From an uncultured Eubacteriales bacterium (GTDB lineage: Bacteria > Bacillota > Clostridia > Oscillospirales > Acutalibacteraceae), in NCBI GenBank assembly GCA_934489735.1, contig CAKSSR010000021.1, positions 1 through 36,087 of the forward strand: a stretch of DNA of 36,087 nt, given 5' to 3'. Below the pieces are notes generated by a model. That model was given only the letters and a program-made list of their open reading frames with translations. It ran no database searches and had not been told where the DNA came from. Of this stretch, positions 9,454 through 18,029 are shown piece after piece. Every line of letters starts with the position of its first letter. Position 1 is the first letter of the stretch. A program made the position numbers and the translations under genes.

Positions 9454-10737
9454 ATGGCTACTGTAAAAGATGTATTAGATAGAGTGAATGCGGCATTAAA
9501 TATAATTAAAAATCATAAAGAAAAATTGAATGAAGAGCAGATTGCTGAAATGGAAGGGTTAAGAGAAGAAGTAAAGACAGGTATTATAAAAGAAATTAAA
9601 GATAAAAGTGAAGATATAGACATTGATTCTGTTAGTGGTACAATTGATAAATCATTGAGGAAAATTCCTAAAGATGAAAAAGCAAATACTGGATCTGCAT
9701 TAAGCAATGCGCAAGGAGTTGAAGAAAAGCAAACAGAAATACAAGAAGGTGATAAAAAGCCGGAGAAGGCCGAGGCTGAAAGGGAGAATGCTACAACTGC
9801 TGTTGAGACTTCGTCCAACGAAGAGGAACATGGTACTGGGACAGAAGAAATGAAAAAAGGTAAAGAAAATAGTGGTACAGGTGACGAAATTCAATTAAGT
9901 GGTGAAGCAAGCGGTACCGGAAAAGTAGCCGAAGAGATGAAACCAGGTGGAGCTGAAGCAGAAGAAAAGCAACCAGAAATGCAAGGAGATAGTAGAAAAC
10001 AAGGGGAAGCCAATGCTAAAACAGGTGAAGGAGACGATGATTCGAGTAGTAGTTCAGAAGAAAGCTCATCAAGTGATTCGGATGATGAAAGTTCAGATAG
10101 TGATGAAGGAAGCAATTCTGAAACAAGCGAGGGAGGTAGAACTGAAGGAGAGGCAGGTGACAATCTAGAAACCAGTGTGGCAGAAGAGCATGAACCTGAA
10201 CCTGAGGTTAAGCAAAATGAAACCAATCAGAATGTGGAAACTGAATTAGTTTTCTATAAATTAGAAGATTTAAATCCAGATGCAGGAAAGGTCAGATGTA
10301 TTAAAATAGAAGAAAATAAGATTTTATTGTATAATACGATTGGCACAGGAAGTAGTCATGTTGAATCAATAGAAAAGTTAAAAAGAATAAAGGATTTTAC
10401 AATAAGTGAAAGTAATAAAGTAGATATGAATGATTTTAAAAGTATTAGAGAAAATGTTGTATCACGATTAGGAAAAGAAAATAGTATTAAAAATAAAGAA
10501 GATTATTTAAAATGTGAATATATAAAAGGTACTGAAATAACAAATGAAATGGCGATTCAAATTTATGACATGGTAAAGGAAAATAAATCTGAAAGTAAAG
10601 TACTAGAAAGTTTAAAGTCATTGAGTAATGATGATAAAGTTTTTGCGTCATTAATATATAAATCATTAAAAGGGAAGAAAGGAAAAGAACATAGGTTTAG
10701 AAATCTTTTCAAAAGGAATAAAAAGGATAAGAAGTAA
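9454..10737 (+). CDS. Ser/Asp/Glu-rich protein with B-like C-terminal domain (427 aa)
   Basis: I do not recognise the product. Residues 1-70 form a helical, charged region. Residues 75-260 are low complexity (Glu, Gly, Thr, Lys), with a Ser/Asp/Glu stretch at about 193-225 resembling the acidic linkers of the B4 protein. From about residue 265 a folded domain begins (LVFYKLEDLNPDAGKVRCIKI...ILLYN), which resembles one B-family module plus a helical end. The C-terminus is strongly basic (KRNKKDKK). The ATG follows AGGAGGGG at good spacing, 25 bp after B2. The gene is the last of the second cassette operon, directly before the third copy of the shared terminator. No export signal is visible. 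Confidence 0.85.
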   Translation: MATVKDVLDRVNAALNIIKNHKEKLNEEQIAEMEGLREEVKTGIIKEIKDKSEDIDIDSVSGTIDKSLRKIPKDEKANTGSALSNAQGVEEKQTEIQEGDKKPEKAEAERENATTAVETSSNEEEHGTGTEEMKKGKENSGTGDEIQLSGEASGTGKVAEEMKPGGAEAEEKQPEMQGDSRKQGEANAKTGEGDDDSSSSSEESSSSDSDDESSDSDEGSNSETSEGGRTEGEAGDNLETSVAEEHEPEPEVKQNETNQNVETELVFYKLEDLNPDAGKVRCIKIEENKILLYNTIGTGSSHVESIEKLKRIKDFTISESNKVDMNDFKSIRENVVSRLGKENSIKNKEDYLKCEYIKGTEITNEMAIQIYDMVKENKSESKVLESLKSLSNDDKVFASLIYKSLKGKKGKEHRFRNLFKRNKKDKK

Positions 10738-10743
10738 AGAATA

Positions 10744-10776
10744 AGCTAGTTGAGTAAAATCAGCTAGCTATTTTTA
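10744..10776 (+). terminator. Intrinsic terminator, cassette copy 3
   Basis: AGCTAGTTGA (10744-10753), loop GTAAAA, TCAGCTAGCT (10760-10769), then ATTTTTA. It is identical to the copies at 298 and 4596 and closes the second cassette. Confidence 0.85.
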
Positions 10777-10857
10777 TAAAAAAGAGGGGTTGACACGTTC
10801 GTTTAATAAAAAAATAGAAAAAGGGAAGCAGGTGGAAAAGAAATAATAAAGATTTTA

Positions 10858-10866
10858 TGTTATAAT
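10858..10866 (+). promoter_or_regulatory. Extended -10 promoter upstream of the Rpn pseudogene
   Basis: TGT followed directly by TATAAT (10861-10866) forms an extended -10 about 45 bp before the gene remnant. No good -35 hexamer lies at 16-18 bp. An isolated TTGACA at 10790-10795 is too far upstream to pair with it. Confidence 0.5.
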
Positions 10867-10910
10867 AAGAATATAGAAAACTATTTATAAGAAAGGTATA
10901 TATAATTTAG

Positions 10911-11802
10911 ATGGGAAATTGAAAAAGATAAATGATCCGGAAGAAATGCTGAAGGAAGTAGAGAACTCAAATGATTTTATAATGTTACCGAAAGTAGACT
11001 TTGTTTTTAAGGAATTAATGACAAATGAAATAGTTAGGAAAGGATTTTTAAGTGCAGTATTGAGAATAAAAGATACAGACATAAAATCAACAGTAATGCT
11101 TAATACTAATCTAAAGAAGACACATAAGGATGAAAAGCAGGGGATTTTAGATGTCAGGCTGATTATGAATGATGATGCGAAATAAATATAGAAATTCAGC
11201 TGGCACCATCGATTTATTGGGCAGACAGAAGCTTGTTTTATATAGCAAAGATGTATTCCGAACAAGTGGGGATTGACAAGAAGTATTCTAATTTAAAAAA
11301 ATGTATTAGTATAAGCATACTTAATTTCAATCTTATGAAAAATGTTAACAAATTTTATTCGTCGTATCATATCAGAGAAGATGAATGTGGAGAGATACTT
11401 ACAGACAAAATGGAATTTCACATTATTGAACTTGTTAAACTTCCAAAGGATAGCAATAGTACTTCTATATATGATTGGGCGAAGTTTATTACTACCAAGA
11501 ATAGGGAGGAATTTGAAATGCTAGCACATAAAAATAAGTATCTAAAAGAAGCATATAAGCAACTCGATGTCATAAGTCAAGACAAGCAAAAGAGATTAGA
11601 GTACTTTACAAGGCAGAAAGCAATTTATGATATCAATACAATGATGGAAGAATACTTTGAAAGTGGTATGAAATAAGGCTTGGCAGAGGGAATAATTAAA
11701 GAAATAGAGAAAGAAAAAGCCGAGGGAAGAAAACGTATGATAAATATTTTAAAGAGTCTTGGCAAAACTGATGAAGAGATAGAAGCTTTACTTGGAAATT
11801 AA
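10911..11802 (+). pseudogene. Rpn-family PD-(D/E)XK nuclease/transposase pseudogene
   Basis: The conceptual translation looks like the Rpn/PD-(D/E)XK 'transposase' family, which promotes recombination in characterised members. The N-terminal part holds KVDFVFKELM and GILDVRLIMND, followed by EIQLAP, WADRSLFYIAKMYSEQ and SIYDWAKF, and a C-terminal LAEGI...E helix. The gene is broken. One A is missing at the GCGAAATAAAT run (about 11178-11184), so TAA follows DDAK; restoring it continues INIEIQLAP. A TAA sits in place of the usual basic codon after ESGMK (11674-11676), and the tail GLAEGI...LLGN runs to 11802. The start is also doubtful: ATG at 10911 needs one shifted base to reach the LKKINDPEEM frame. 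It is an inactive mobile-type remnant. Confidence 0.8.
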
Positions 11803-11840
11803 ATTACATTTATAATAATATTAGAAAAAAATTAAAAAAA

Positions 11841-11911
11841 GGCACGTAATCAAGACCGATGATACAATGTCAACAATGGAAGTATCAAGAGAGTGGTTTG
11901 GATTATGTGCC
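11841..11911. other. 71-nt long hairpin element
   Basis: GGCACGTAATCAAGACC (11841-11857) pairs with GGTTTGGATTATGTGCC (11895-11911) over 17 positions with two G-U pairs and one A-G mismatch. Inside, TGATAC (11860-11865) pairs with GTATCA (11882-11887). No U-tract follows, so a simple terminator is unlikely. It could be a small structured RNA, a protein-binding site or a minute mobile-element remnant. The rest of 11803-12012 shows nothing I can name. Confidence 0.45.
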
Positions 11912-12012
11912 TAATTGGTTATAAGCTGTTTATTGAATGATCATACTTTATTGCAACTTATGTCTTGCATTTAAGTTTATGAAACGAGCCTGGAGGGGTT
12001 GAATTAATACTA

Positions 12013-12042
12013 TTGACTAAATATAATAAGTTATGGTATAAT
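12013..12042 (+). promoter_or_regulatory. Promoter of the third A-B cassette
   Basis: TTGACT (12013-12018), 18-bp spacer ending TTATGG, TATAAT (12037-12042). The layout matches the (AT)8 promoters, but the spacer is no longer a pure repeat. It lies within the longer reading frame that would start at 12013, which argues for translation starting at 12097. Confidence 0.75.
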
Positions 12043-12096
12043 ATATTTGAGTATTTTAGACTAATTACAAATAATAATTTAAGAGGTGATTTAGAA

Positions 12097-13380
12097 ATGG
12101 GACTAGAAGCTAAAAAATTTACAGTCTTATTAGACATTTTATATCATTTAAGGAAGGACGAGAGTGATAAAGACAAGGATTTTTTATTCAGATGTAAGTT
12201 TGATGGAGAAGAAAGGGTAGAATTTTTCAATGTATCATCAGACTTAGTGGAAATAGAATTAAAAGGGTTTGATGAGATTGATTGTTCTAAGATTTCTTTA
12301 GATGAAGGTTTTAGTGACAGCGATATTGAAGAAGTATTTAATAAAATTAGTGAAGATGAATGTCAGAACATAGACTTTTCAAAGATTAATGGGACAAAGA
12401 GTTTAATAAAACAAGATGACATAACAGAATTGAAGGATAATTTTTGCAGAAATACTGATAAAAAGGTTATTCTTAATGCGAGCGAAGGGAGACTAAAAAT
12501 AATAGGCAGTATAGGGGAAGGAATTAAAGAGAGATGCAAATTAATATTGAAGTGCAATAAAGAGAGCGTTATAGAATCTGATATATCGAAGGAAGGCTTT
12601 GAGATAAAAGGGGAACCGGGCGATGGATCGAAGTTTGCAGGAGAGGAATACAAGACAAATGACAAGAATATTATCGATGAGATACCGAAATCCAGAGGGA
12701 AGGTTTCAGCTCTCAAAAATAAATTCGACAAAATTAAACAAAATGAAGAATTAACAGAAGAGGAGATAGTTACAGATAAAGTGAATGAGATATTTAGAGA
12801 GAACGAAGCGGAGCTATATAAAATATTTGAACAGATAAGAAAAAAAGGGAAGATAGAGCTTCGCAAGGATAAAGACAATAAGATTCTATTAGGATTTAAT
12901 GATGAGTTTAATGAAGCATGGAATGAACAAGTAGACAATTTTGATATAAAGGCATATAAGGAAAAGATAAGAAACAGAGTCAGGACAAGATTTAGGGAAT
13001 GTGTAGCGGAAGCGAAGGAAAATAAAATATTATTTGGGAAGAGATTAGAGTTTTCAGATAAAGACAAAAAAAGGATTAAAATAAAGGAAGATTTAAAAGG
13101 AATTGAATCTGAGAATAAAAAACTTAGTAAAGGTTTAAAGAGGCTAATAGTGAATAGCTATTTAAACGAAGAAAATATTAGAAATGATATGTATAATGAA
13201 GGGAAAATAAAGGGAATAGAAGACATAAAGGAGGTATTGAGAAATAAAATGGAAGAAAAGCTAAGTAGTGAGTTCCAAGATGGTTATAAAAATAGGTTAA
13301 AGCAGATGTCTAAGGATGGAAATAGTTACAAGACGATAGAGAAAATATTTAATTTAATAGGGTTAAACATGCCAGAGTAA
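12097..13380 (+). CDS. A-family paralogue A3, function unknown (427 aa)
   Basis: This is a diverged A-family member. The N-terminus keeps FTVLLDILYHLRK and a following beta-rich stretch (EERVEFFNVSSD). The C-terminal block keeps LYKIFEQIRKKGKIELRK, GFNDEFNEAW, RTRFRECV and LFGKRLEF. The middle contains a Lys/Glu-rich helical insert. The start was chosen at ATG 12097 because AAGAGGTGAT (12081-12090) lies at correct spacing and the frame upstream overlaps the promoter. The N-terminal alignment with A1 and A2 agrees. The protein has no signal peptide or membrane segment. B3 follows 27 bp downstream with its own AGAGGAG site. Function is unknown; the fixed pairing with B proteins suggests they act together. 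Confidence 0.88.
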   Translation: MGLEAKKFTVLLDILYHLRKDESDKDKDFLFRCKFDGEERVEFFNVSSDLVEIELKGFDEIDCSKISLDEGFSDSDIEEVFNKISEDECQNIDFSKINGTKSLIKQDDITELKDNFCRNTDKKVILNASEGRLKIIGSIGEGIKERCKLILKCNKESVIESDISKEGFEIKGEPGDGSKFAGEEYKTNDKNIIDEIPKSRGKVSALKNKFDKIKQNEELTEEEIVTDKVNEIFRENEAELYKIFEQIRKKGKIELRKDKDNKILLGFNDEFNEAWNEQVDNFDIKAYKEKIRNRVRTRFRECVAEAKENKILFGKRLEFSDKDKKRIKIKEDLKGIESENKKLSKGLKRLIVNSYLNEENIRNDMYNEGKIKGIEDIKEVLRNKMEEKLSSEFQDGYKNRLKQMSKDGNSYKTIEKIFNLIGLNMPE

Positions 13381-13407
13381 AGAACATATAAGAGGAGATG
13401 ATTAGAA

Positions 13408-16400
13408 ATGGGTAATAAAAGAGAAGATATAAGTAGTTTTGGAATATCAGACATGGCTGATTTTGTTGTTGATCTTATTAGTAAGCAGGTGTATGAGCCT
13501 GTACTTAAAAAGGTGGAAAGACAAGAACTCAAGGAGTGTAAGATAGTAAATGTTGATGAATTGAAAAGAGGAAAAGCGGTTGCAGGGACCTTTGAGCCGG
13601 TGGAAGTTAAAAAAGTGGGTAGAGCTTTTGTGCCATCAGAAATACAACCAGGGAGAGCAGTCGAAGTTAATGAAGGGGTTGCGATCGAAGAGAAGCCAAA
13701 ATTAAAAACTGTAGATGCAAAAGGAGCCGTCAAAAAGGAGGAATCAATTGTAGTTAAAAAAGGTAATACAAAGGCAGGAGCAGAAACTGCAGCGGTAGAA
13801 CAAGCTAAAGAAAAAGCTGTTAAAATGGCTGAAGGGGGGGTGAGACATCGAGAAGAGGAAAGAGCAGAAGCGGCAGCAGTGGAAACAGTTGTAGAAGATG
13901 TGCATGAGAAGAGAGGTGAAGAGAAAAAAATTGGATTCCACAGACGAGTAAAAGTAAATGAAACAGAAACTGAGCCTCAAAGAGAAGTGAGAGCAGGTGC
14001 TGAGATAGGTACAGAAGATAAAACGAATCTAGAGGTTAAGAAGGTATATATACCTAATAAAGAATATCTAAGTAAAGATAAAGAATGTCTTGACTTAATA
14101 AAAACAAAACATGGTTATATATTGACAGAGACATTTGGAACCTCATATAAGGCAGAGGAATTAGACGGTTTGTATGAAAGATTATGTGAAATATTTGGCG
14201 AAGATAAAGGACGTAAAGGATCAAATTATAAAAGAATAGATGAAATTGAATTATCTGAAAATGATAAAGGGAAAGTATCAGGCTTGTTGGAACATAGTGA
14301 CAGTAGTATTGATTTAGAAATATTTGCAATGCAAGAAGTTAAAATAATAAAATCAGCAAATGAAATAGATTTCAAAAAACGAATAGATATTTATAGAGAT
14401 ATACAAGGCAAAAAGAAAGAAATTACTGATAAAGCAGCAGAACCTGCTGAAAAGACAGAAAAAGGAGCAGCAGTTGAAGAAAAAGCGAAAGATAAACCAA
14501 AGCCAGAAGTTAAGAAAGTATATATACCTAATGAAGAATATCTAAGTAAAGATATAGAATGTCTTGACTTAATAAAAACAAAATATGGTTATATATTGAC
14601 CGAGATATTTGGAACCTCATGTAAAGAAGAGGATTTAGAAGGTTTGTATAAAAAATTAGGTGAAGTATTTGGCAAAGATAAAGGTTGCAAAGAATCAAAT
14701 TATAAAAAAATAGATGAAATAGGATTATCTAAAGGTGATAAAGAGAAAGTATCGACATTGTTGCAGCATAGTAACAGTAGTATTGAATTAGGAGAGTTTG
14801 CAATGCAAGAAGTTGAAATAATAAAGGCAAATGGGACAACAGAACCAAAAACACGAATGGCTATTTATAAAGAGATACAGTTCAAAGAAAATGCTACTAA
14901 AGCAACAACAGTGGCAGAAGAGAAAAAAACAAAGGCAAGTGATAATGAAGGGCAAAGAAATACAAAGACTACGGAAACGGTAACAGAAACTGCTAGAAAG
15001 CCAGAAAAGAGAGTAGCAGTGGAAGAAAAAGTTAAGACGGATGAAGAGATGAAACATCGAGGAGAAAGAGCGAAAGATAAAACAAAGCTAGAAGTTAAGA
15101 AAGTATATATACCTAATAAAGAATATCTAAGTAAAGATGAAAAATGTCTTGAGTTAATAAAAGCAAGCTATGGTTATATATTGACTGAGAAATTTGAAGA
15201 CTCATATGAAGAAAAGGATTTAGAAAGTTTGTATAAAAGATTAGCTGAAATATTGGGCAAAGATAAAGGTGGCCAAAAATCAAATTATAAAAGAATAGAA
15301 GAAATAGAATTATCTGAAGGAGATAAAAAGAAAGTATCAAACTTGTTGGAACGTAGTGAAAGTATTATTGAATTAATGAATTTTGTATTTCAAAACATTA
15401 AAATAATAAAGCCAAGCGGAGTAGAATTTAAAAAAATAATAGACATTTATTATATGCAGTCCCAAAAAGAAAGAAATGTTACTAAAGCAACAACAGTGGC
15501 AGAAGAAAAAAAGAAGGAAGAAGTGAAAGAAGTCAAAGATCCACAGGCACAGGGTAGTAAAGGACAAGGAAAAGGTATGCAGGCAGCAGAACCTGTTAAA
15601 AAGCCGGAAGTAAGTGACACGGAAACAACACCAAAACCTACAGAGACAGCAGCAAGTGAGCAAGGAACAGTCAAACCTGGATGGGGTAAAGCAGGAGAAG
15701 ATGCTCAAGAACGAGGAGCCAGAATGTTTGGAGAGCTTAAAGGACGAAGGCAAGTAAATACAGGCAGGAATGAAAATAGAAAGGGAAATATTGATAGTAA
15801 AGATGATAAAGGACAAGAAATTAATGAAACTGCTCAAGGACAACAAGCAAAAACAGAAGCAACAAAGAAGACGGGAGAAGTAAGTAAGATAGTATCTGGA
15901 TTAAATAATACGGAAGATGCCCAAAAGATGGTGGATGGTTTACGAGAATTTAGTGGGAAAATGATGAAAAAATCTAAAATGTTTAATGAAGACAATGAAG
16001 ACAATGCAGCAGAAATTAGGGCCAGCGTTAGTCATATTAAGTCTCACTTTAAAAAACATTTGGAAGCAGGCTCTATTTATAAATTGAAGGTTGATAGCAA
16101 GGTGGTATATGTTGATGTCAATCATACAAGTAGTGGTGAGTTGCGAGAAATTTCAGATAATAAAGTAACAGAAATAGAACGAGATTTAAAAAAGAGAGAT
16201 TCAGAAAGTTATAAATATATGGATGATAATAGAGTTAGAACATTTTTGAAAGATAGAGGATTTAACAAAAAAAGAATTGGTAGGGCTATAAGAAAATATT
16301 TGCTTGGAGAGCGAGAAGCGTTCGTTAATTTTATAAATGGAAATATGGCCGTGCATGTTGATATGGATGCAGGGGTTATCAAAGATGGTATCATTAGTTT

Positions 16401-16806
16401 ACCTGAATATAAAACGAAAAGAGTGAAGAACTATAGAGATCTTTATGGAGAGGTAGGAAAGCCTAGTTTAAAATTAGCAATATCTAAGAGATTAGGACTA
16501 CTAAATGTTTATGCAAAATCAATAAAAGCACAGTATTTTGTTTATACGCCGGAAGGAAGAGAATTGGAAGCAAGTCTTAAAAATAAAGTGTATATAAAAA
16601 ATTTTGAAAATGAAGACTTAATTTTTTTGATAGATGAAGATTATAAAAATAAAGAAATTAAATTACTTAAAGGTGGGTATGATCATAATGATATGTTAGA
16701 TATAATTAATACAGCAGATAGAATTGAGGAAAAAAAGTTTAAGAAAATTATATCTAAAGCTAGTAATAAAAGTAAGATAGAGTATCATTTGGAAAGGGGG
16801 ATATAA
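13408..16806 (+). CDS. B-family protein B3 with three tandem KVYIPN domains (1132 aa)
   Basis: I do not recognise a known family. Residues 1-200 are an Ala/Lys/Glu/Val-rich, probably disordered region. Three copies of a ~120-residue domain start near residues 212, 369 and 565. Each opens KKVYIPN(K/E)EYLSKD, continues C-L-(D/E)-L-I-K...GYILTE and SNYK(R/K)I(D/E)EI, and ends with K-I-I/E-I-I-K. They are separated by Ala/Thr/Lys/Glu linkers. The C-terminal ~280 residues contain B-type modules (SIYKLKVDSKVVYVDV, AFVNFINGNMAVHVDMD). A G7 run (13834-13840) lies in the coding sequence. No export signal is seen. The design of tandem domains on flexible linkers fits multivalent binding. Confidence 0.88.
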   Translation: MGNKREDISSFGISDMADFVVDLISKQVYEPVLKKVERQELKECKIVNVDELKRGKAVAGTFEPVEVKKVGRAFVPSEIQPGRAVEVNEGVAIEEKPKLKTVDAKGAVKKEESIVVKKGNTKAGAETAAVEQAKEKAVKMAEGGVRHREEERAEAAAVETVVEDVHEKRGEEKKIGFHRRVKVNETETEPQREVRAGAEIGTEDKTNLEVKKVYIPNKEYLSKDKECLDLIKTKHGYILTETFGTSYKAEELDGLYERLCEIFGEDKGRKGSNYKRIDEIELSENDKGKVSGLLEHSDSSIDLEIFAMQEVKIIKSANEIDFKKRIDIYRDIQGKKKEITDKAAEPAEKTEKGAAVEEKAKDKPKPEVKKVYIPNEEYLSKDIECLDLIKTKYGYILTEIFGTSCKEEDLEGLYKKLGEVFGKDKGCKESNYKKIDEIGLSKGDKEKVSTLLQHSNSSIELGEFAMQEVEIIKANGTTEPKTRMAIYKEIQFKENATKATTVAEEKKTKASDNEGQRNTKTTETVTETARKPEKRVAVEEKVKTDEEMKHRGERAKDKTKLEVKKVYIPNKEYLSKDEKCLELIKASYGYILTEKFEDSYEEKDLESLYKRLAEILGKDKGGQKSNYKRIEEIELSEGDKKKVSNLLERSESIIELMNFVFQNIKIIKPSGVEFKKIIDIYYMQSQKERNVTKATTVAEEKKKEEVKEVKDPQAQGSKGQGKGMQAAEPVKKPEVSDTETTPKPTETAASEQGTVKPGWGKAGEDAQERGARMFGELKGRRQVNTGRNENRKGNIDSKDDKGQEINETAQGQQAKTEATKKTGEVSKIVSGLNNTEDAQKMVDGLREFSGKMMKKSKMFNEDNEDNAAEIRASVSHIKSHFKKHLEAGSIYKLKVDSKVVYVDVNHTSSGELREISDNKVTEIERDLKKRDSESYKYMDDNRVRTFLKDRGFNKKRIGRAIRKYLLGEREAFVNFINGNMAVHVDMDAGVIKDGIISLPEYKTKRVKNYRDLYGEVGKPSLKLAISKRLGLLNVYAKSIKAQYFVYTPEGRELEASLKNKVYIKNFENEDLIFLIDEDYKNKEIKLLKGGYDHNDMLDIINTADRIEEKKFKKIISKASNKSKIEYHLERGI

Positions 16807-16812
16807 TTATTT

Positions 16813-17883
16813 ATGGGAGAGAAAAAAGATACAAAAGATACAGTCGTTATTGATAGCGAATTTGTTGATCAGTTAAAAGAAATAGATAGGATGACTAAAG
16901 AATATGGAGAATCAGAGGTGGCGGGAGCTAGGATTATTAAAGGATATGTATTGTCAGAGGACAACGAGCCGATAGATATGGCTATACATATTAAGGACAA
17001 TTATTATGTATTTTGCGAGTCCTTTGATAAATTGACGGACTTGGATGATATACATGACAGATTGGATAAGATACTTAAGCTATCTGATGATGAATATGCA
17101 ATATTTGACTTGAATCAAGAAGGATTCGAATATATGAATATAATAATTCAAAGCTCTACGAAAAGTTTAAGTGATTTTTGGAAAACTGAGGTAAGTATTG
17201 ATGAGAATAAATCGATTACATACAAAGAACCTCATAAAACGAAAATTACATGCTATGGAGAACTGGATAAACATAATTACAGAGTTGCAAAGAATGGAAA
17301 GACACTTTACTTTAGTAAAAAGGCAGGATTTAGGAGCAATTTTGAAAGTATTGAACTTGATTTGGATAAGTTTATCAAATTTGAAGAGATAGACTACGAT
17401 AATATAAGCAAAGTCATAAGGAATCCACTGATCAGAAGAAGGATAAAGAAATATTTTAAAACTACTGAGGAAAAATCATTTAGTACATCTGATTTGGATG
17501 ATATAAATAGTTGCAATTGTATATATAGCAAGTATAGTCAGGAAGAATTTGACGATGTTAATGAAAAGATCAAAGGAAATAAATATCATGACAATGACGA
17601 TCAAATAAGATGCATATATATTTTGAAAAACGGAAACAAACTGGTAATAGTAGGTATGGATTTGAAAAGCAGATTCCATGAATTTATGCAGATGAATAAG
17701 ATTAAGATAGAAAAGGAGTTTTTTGATTATACAAAATATGAAAAGAGATACTTTGACTTTGCAACATCAGATGCAAGTATTTTAAAAGAAGGAATTTTTA
17801 ATTGTGAAGGGGAAGGTATAAAGGAAAGAAATGATGAATTGATTAGAAAAATTAAGAGCTATTTGGAGATAAAAGGCAAATAA
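16813..17883 (+). CDS. Small B-like protein, function unknown (356 aa)
   Basis: This is a soluble, acidic protein starting 6 bp after B3 behind an AAAGGGGG site, so it is probably translated from the same mRNA. It repeats the B-family pattern: beta-rich segments (AIHIKDNYYVFCESFDKL, NYRVAKNGKTLYFSKKAGF, CIYILKNGNKLVIVGMD) alternate with helical parts, roughly three units near residues 30-130, 140-235 and 240-350. There are no catalytic motifs, signal peptide or membrane helices. It may be a compact relative of the large B proteins. No intrinsic terminator was found between it and the next promoter at 17942. Confidence 0.85.
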   Translation: MGEKKDTKDTVVIDSEFVDQLKEIDRMTKEYGESEVAGARIIKGYVLSEDNEPIDMAIHIKDNYYVFCESFDKLTDLDDIHDRLDKILKLSDDEYAIFDLNQEGFEYMNIIIQSSTKSLSDFWKTEVSIDENKSITYKEPHKTKITCYGELDKHNYRVAKNGKTLYFSKKAGFRSNFESIELDLDKFIKFEEIDYDNISKVIRNPLIRRRIKKYFKTTEEKSFSTSDLDDINSCNCIYSKYSQEEFDDVNEKIKGNKYHDNDDQIRCIYILKNGNKLVIVGMDLKSRFHEFMQMNKIKIEKEFFDYTKYEKRYFDFATSDASILKEGIFNCEGEGIKERNDELIRKIKSYLEIKGK

Positions 17884-17941
17884 CAGACTTAGCTATACGA
17901 TATATACAAAAATGTTTAAAAATATTCGATACATATATTAC

Positions 17942-17970
17942 TTGATTATATAAACAAATAATGTTATAAT
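17942..17970 (+). promoter_or_regulatory. Promoter upstream of the LRR-like gene at 18030
   Basis: TTGATT (17942-17947), 17-bp spacer, TATAAT (17965-17970) preceded by TGT (extended -10). AAGGAGG at 18015-18021 and the ATG at 18030 follow. Confidence 0.75.
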
Positions 17971-18029
17971 AATATTGGTTAGATTTAGATTATTAATTAT
18001 TAAAAAATAATAAAAAGGAGGTCCATGAT

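Noticed and set aside
10790..10816. TTGACA at 10790-10795 as a -35 box
   Set aside because: No acceptable -10 lies 16-18 bp downstream; the likely -10 is at 10861.
12013..12096. 28-codon N-terminal extension of A3 starting with TTG
   Set aside because: The extension consists of the promoter itself (TTGACT to TATAAT); AGAGGTGAT before 12097 and alignment with A1/A2 support the shorter form.
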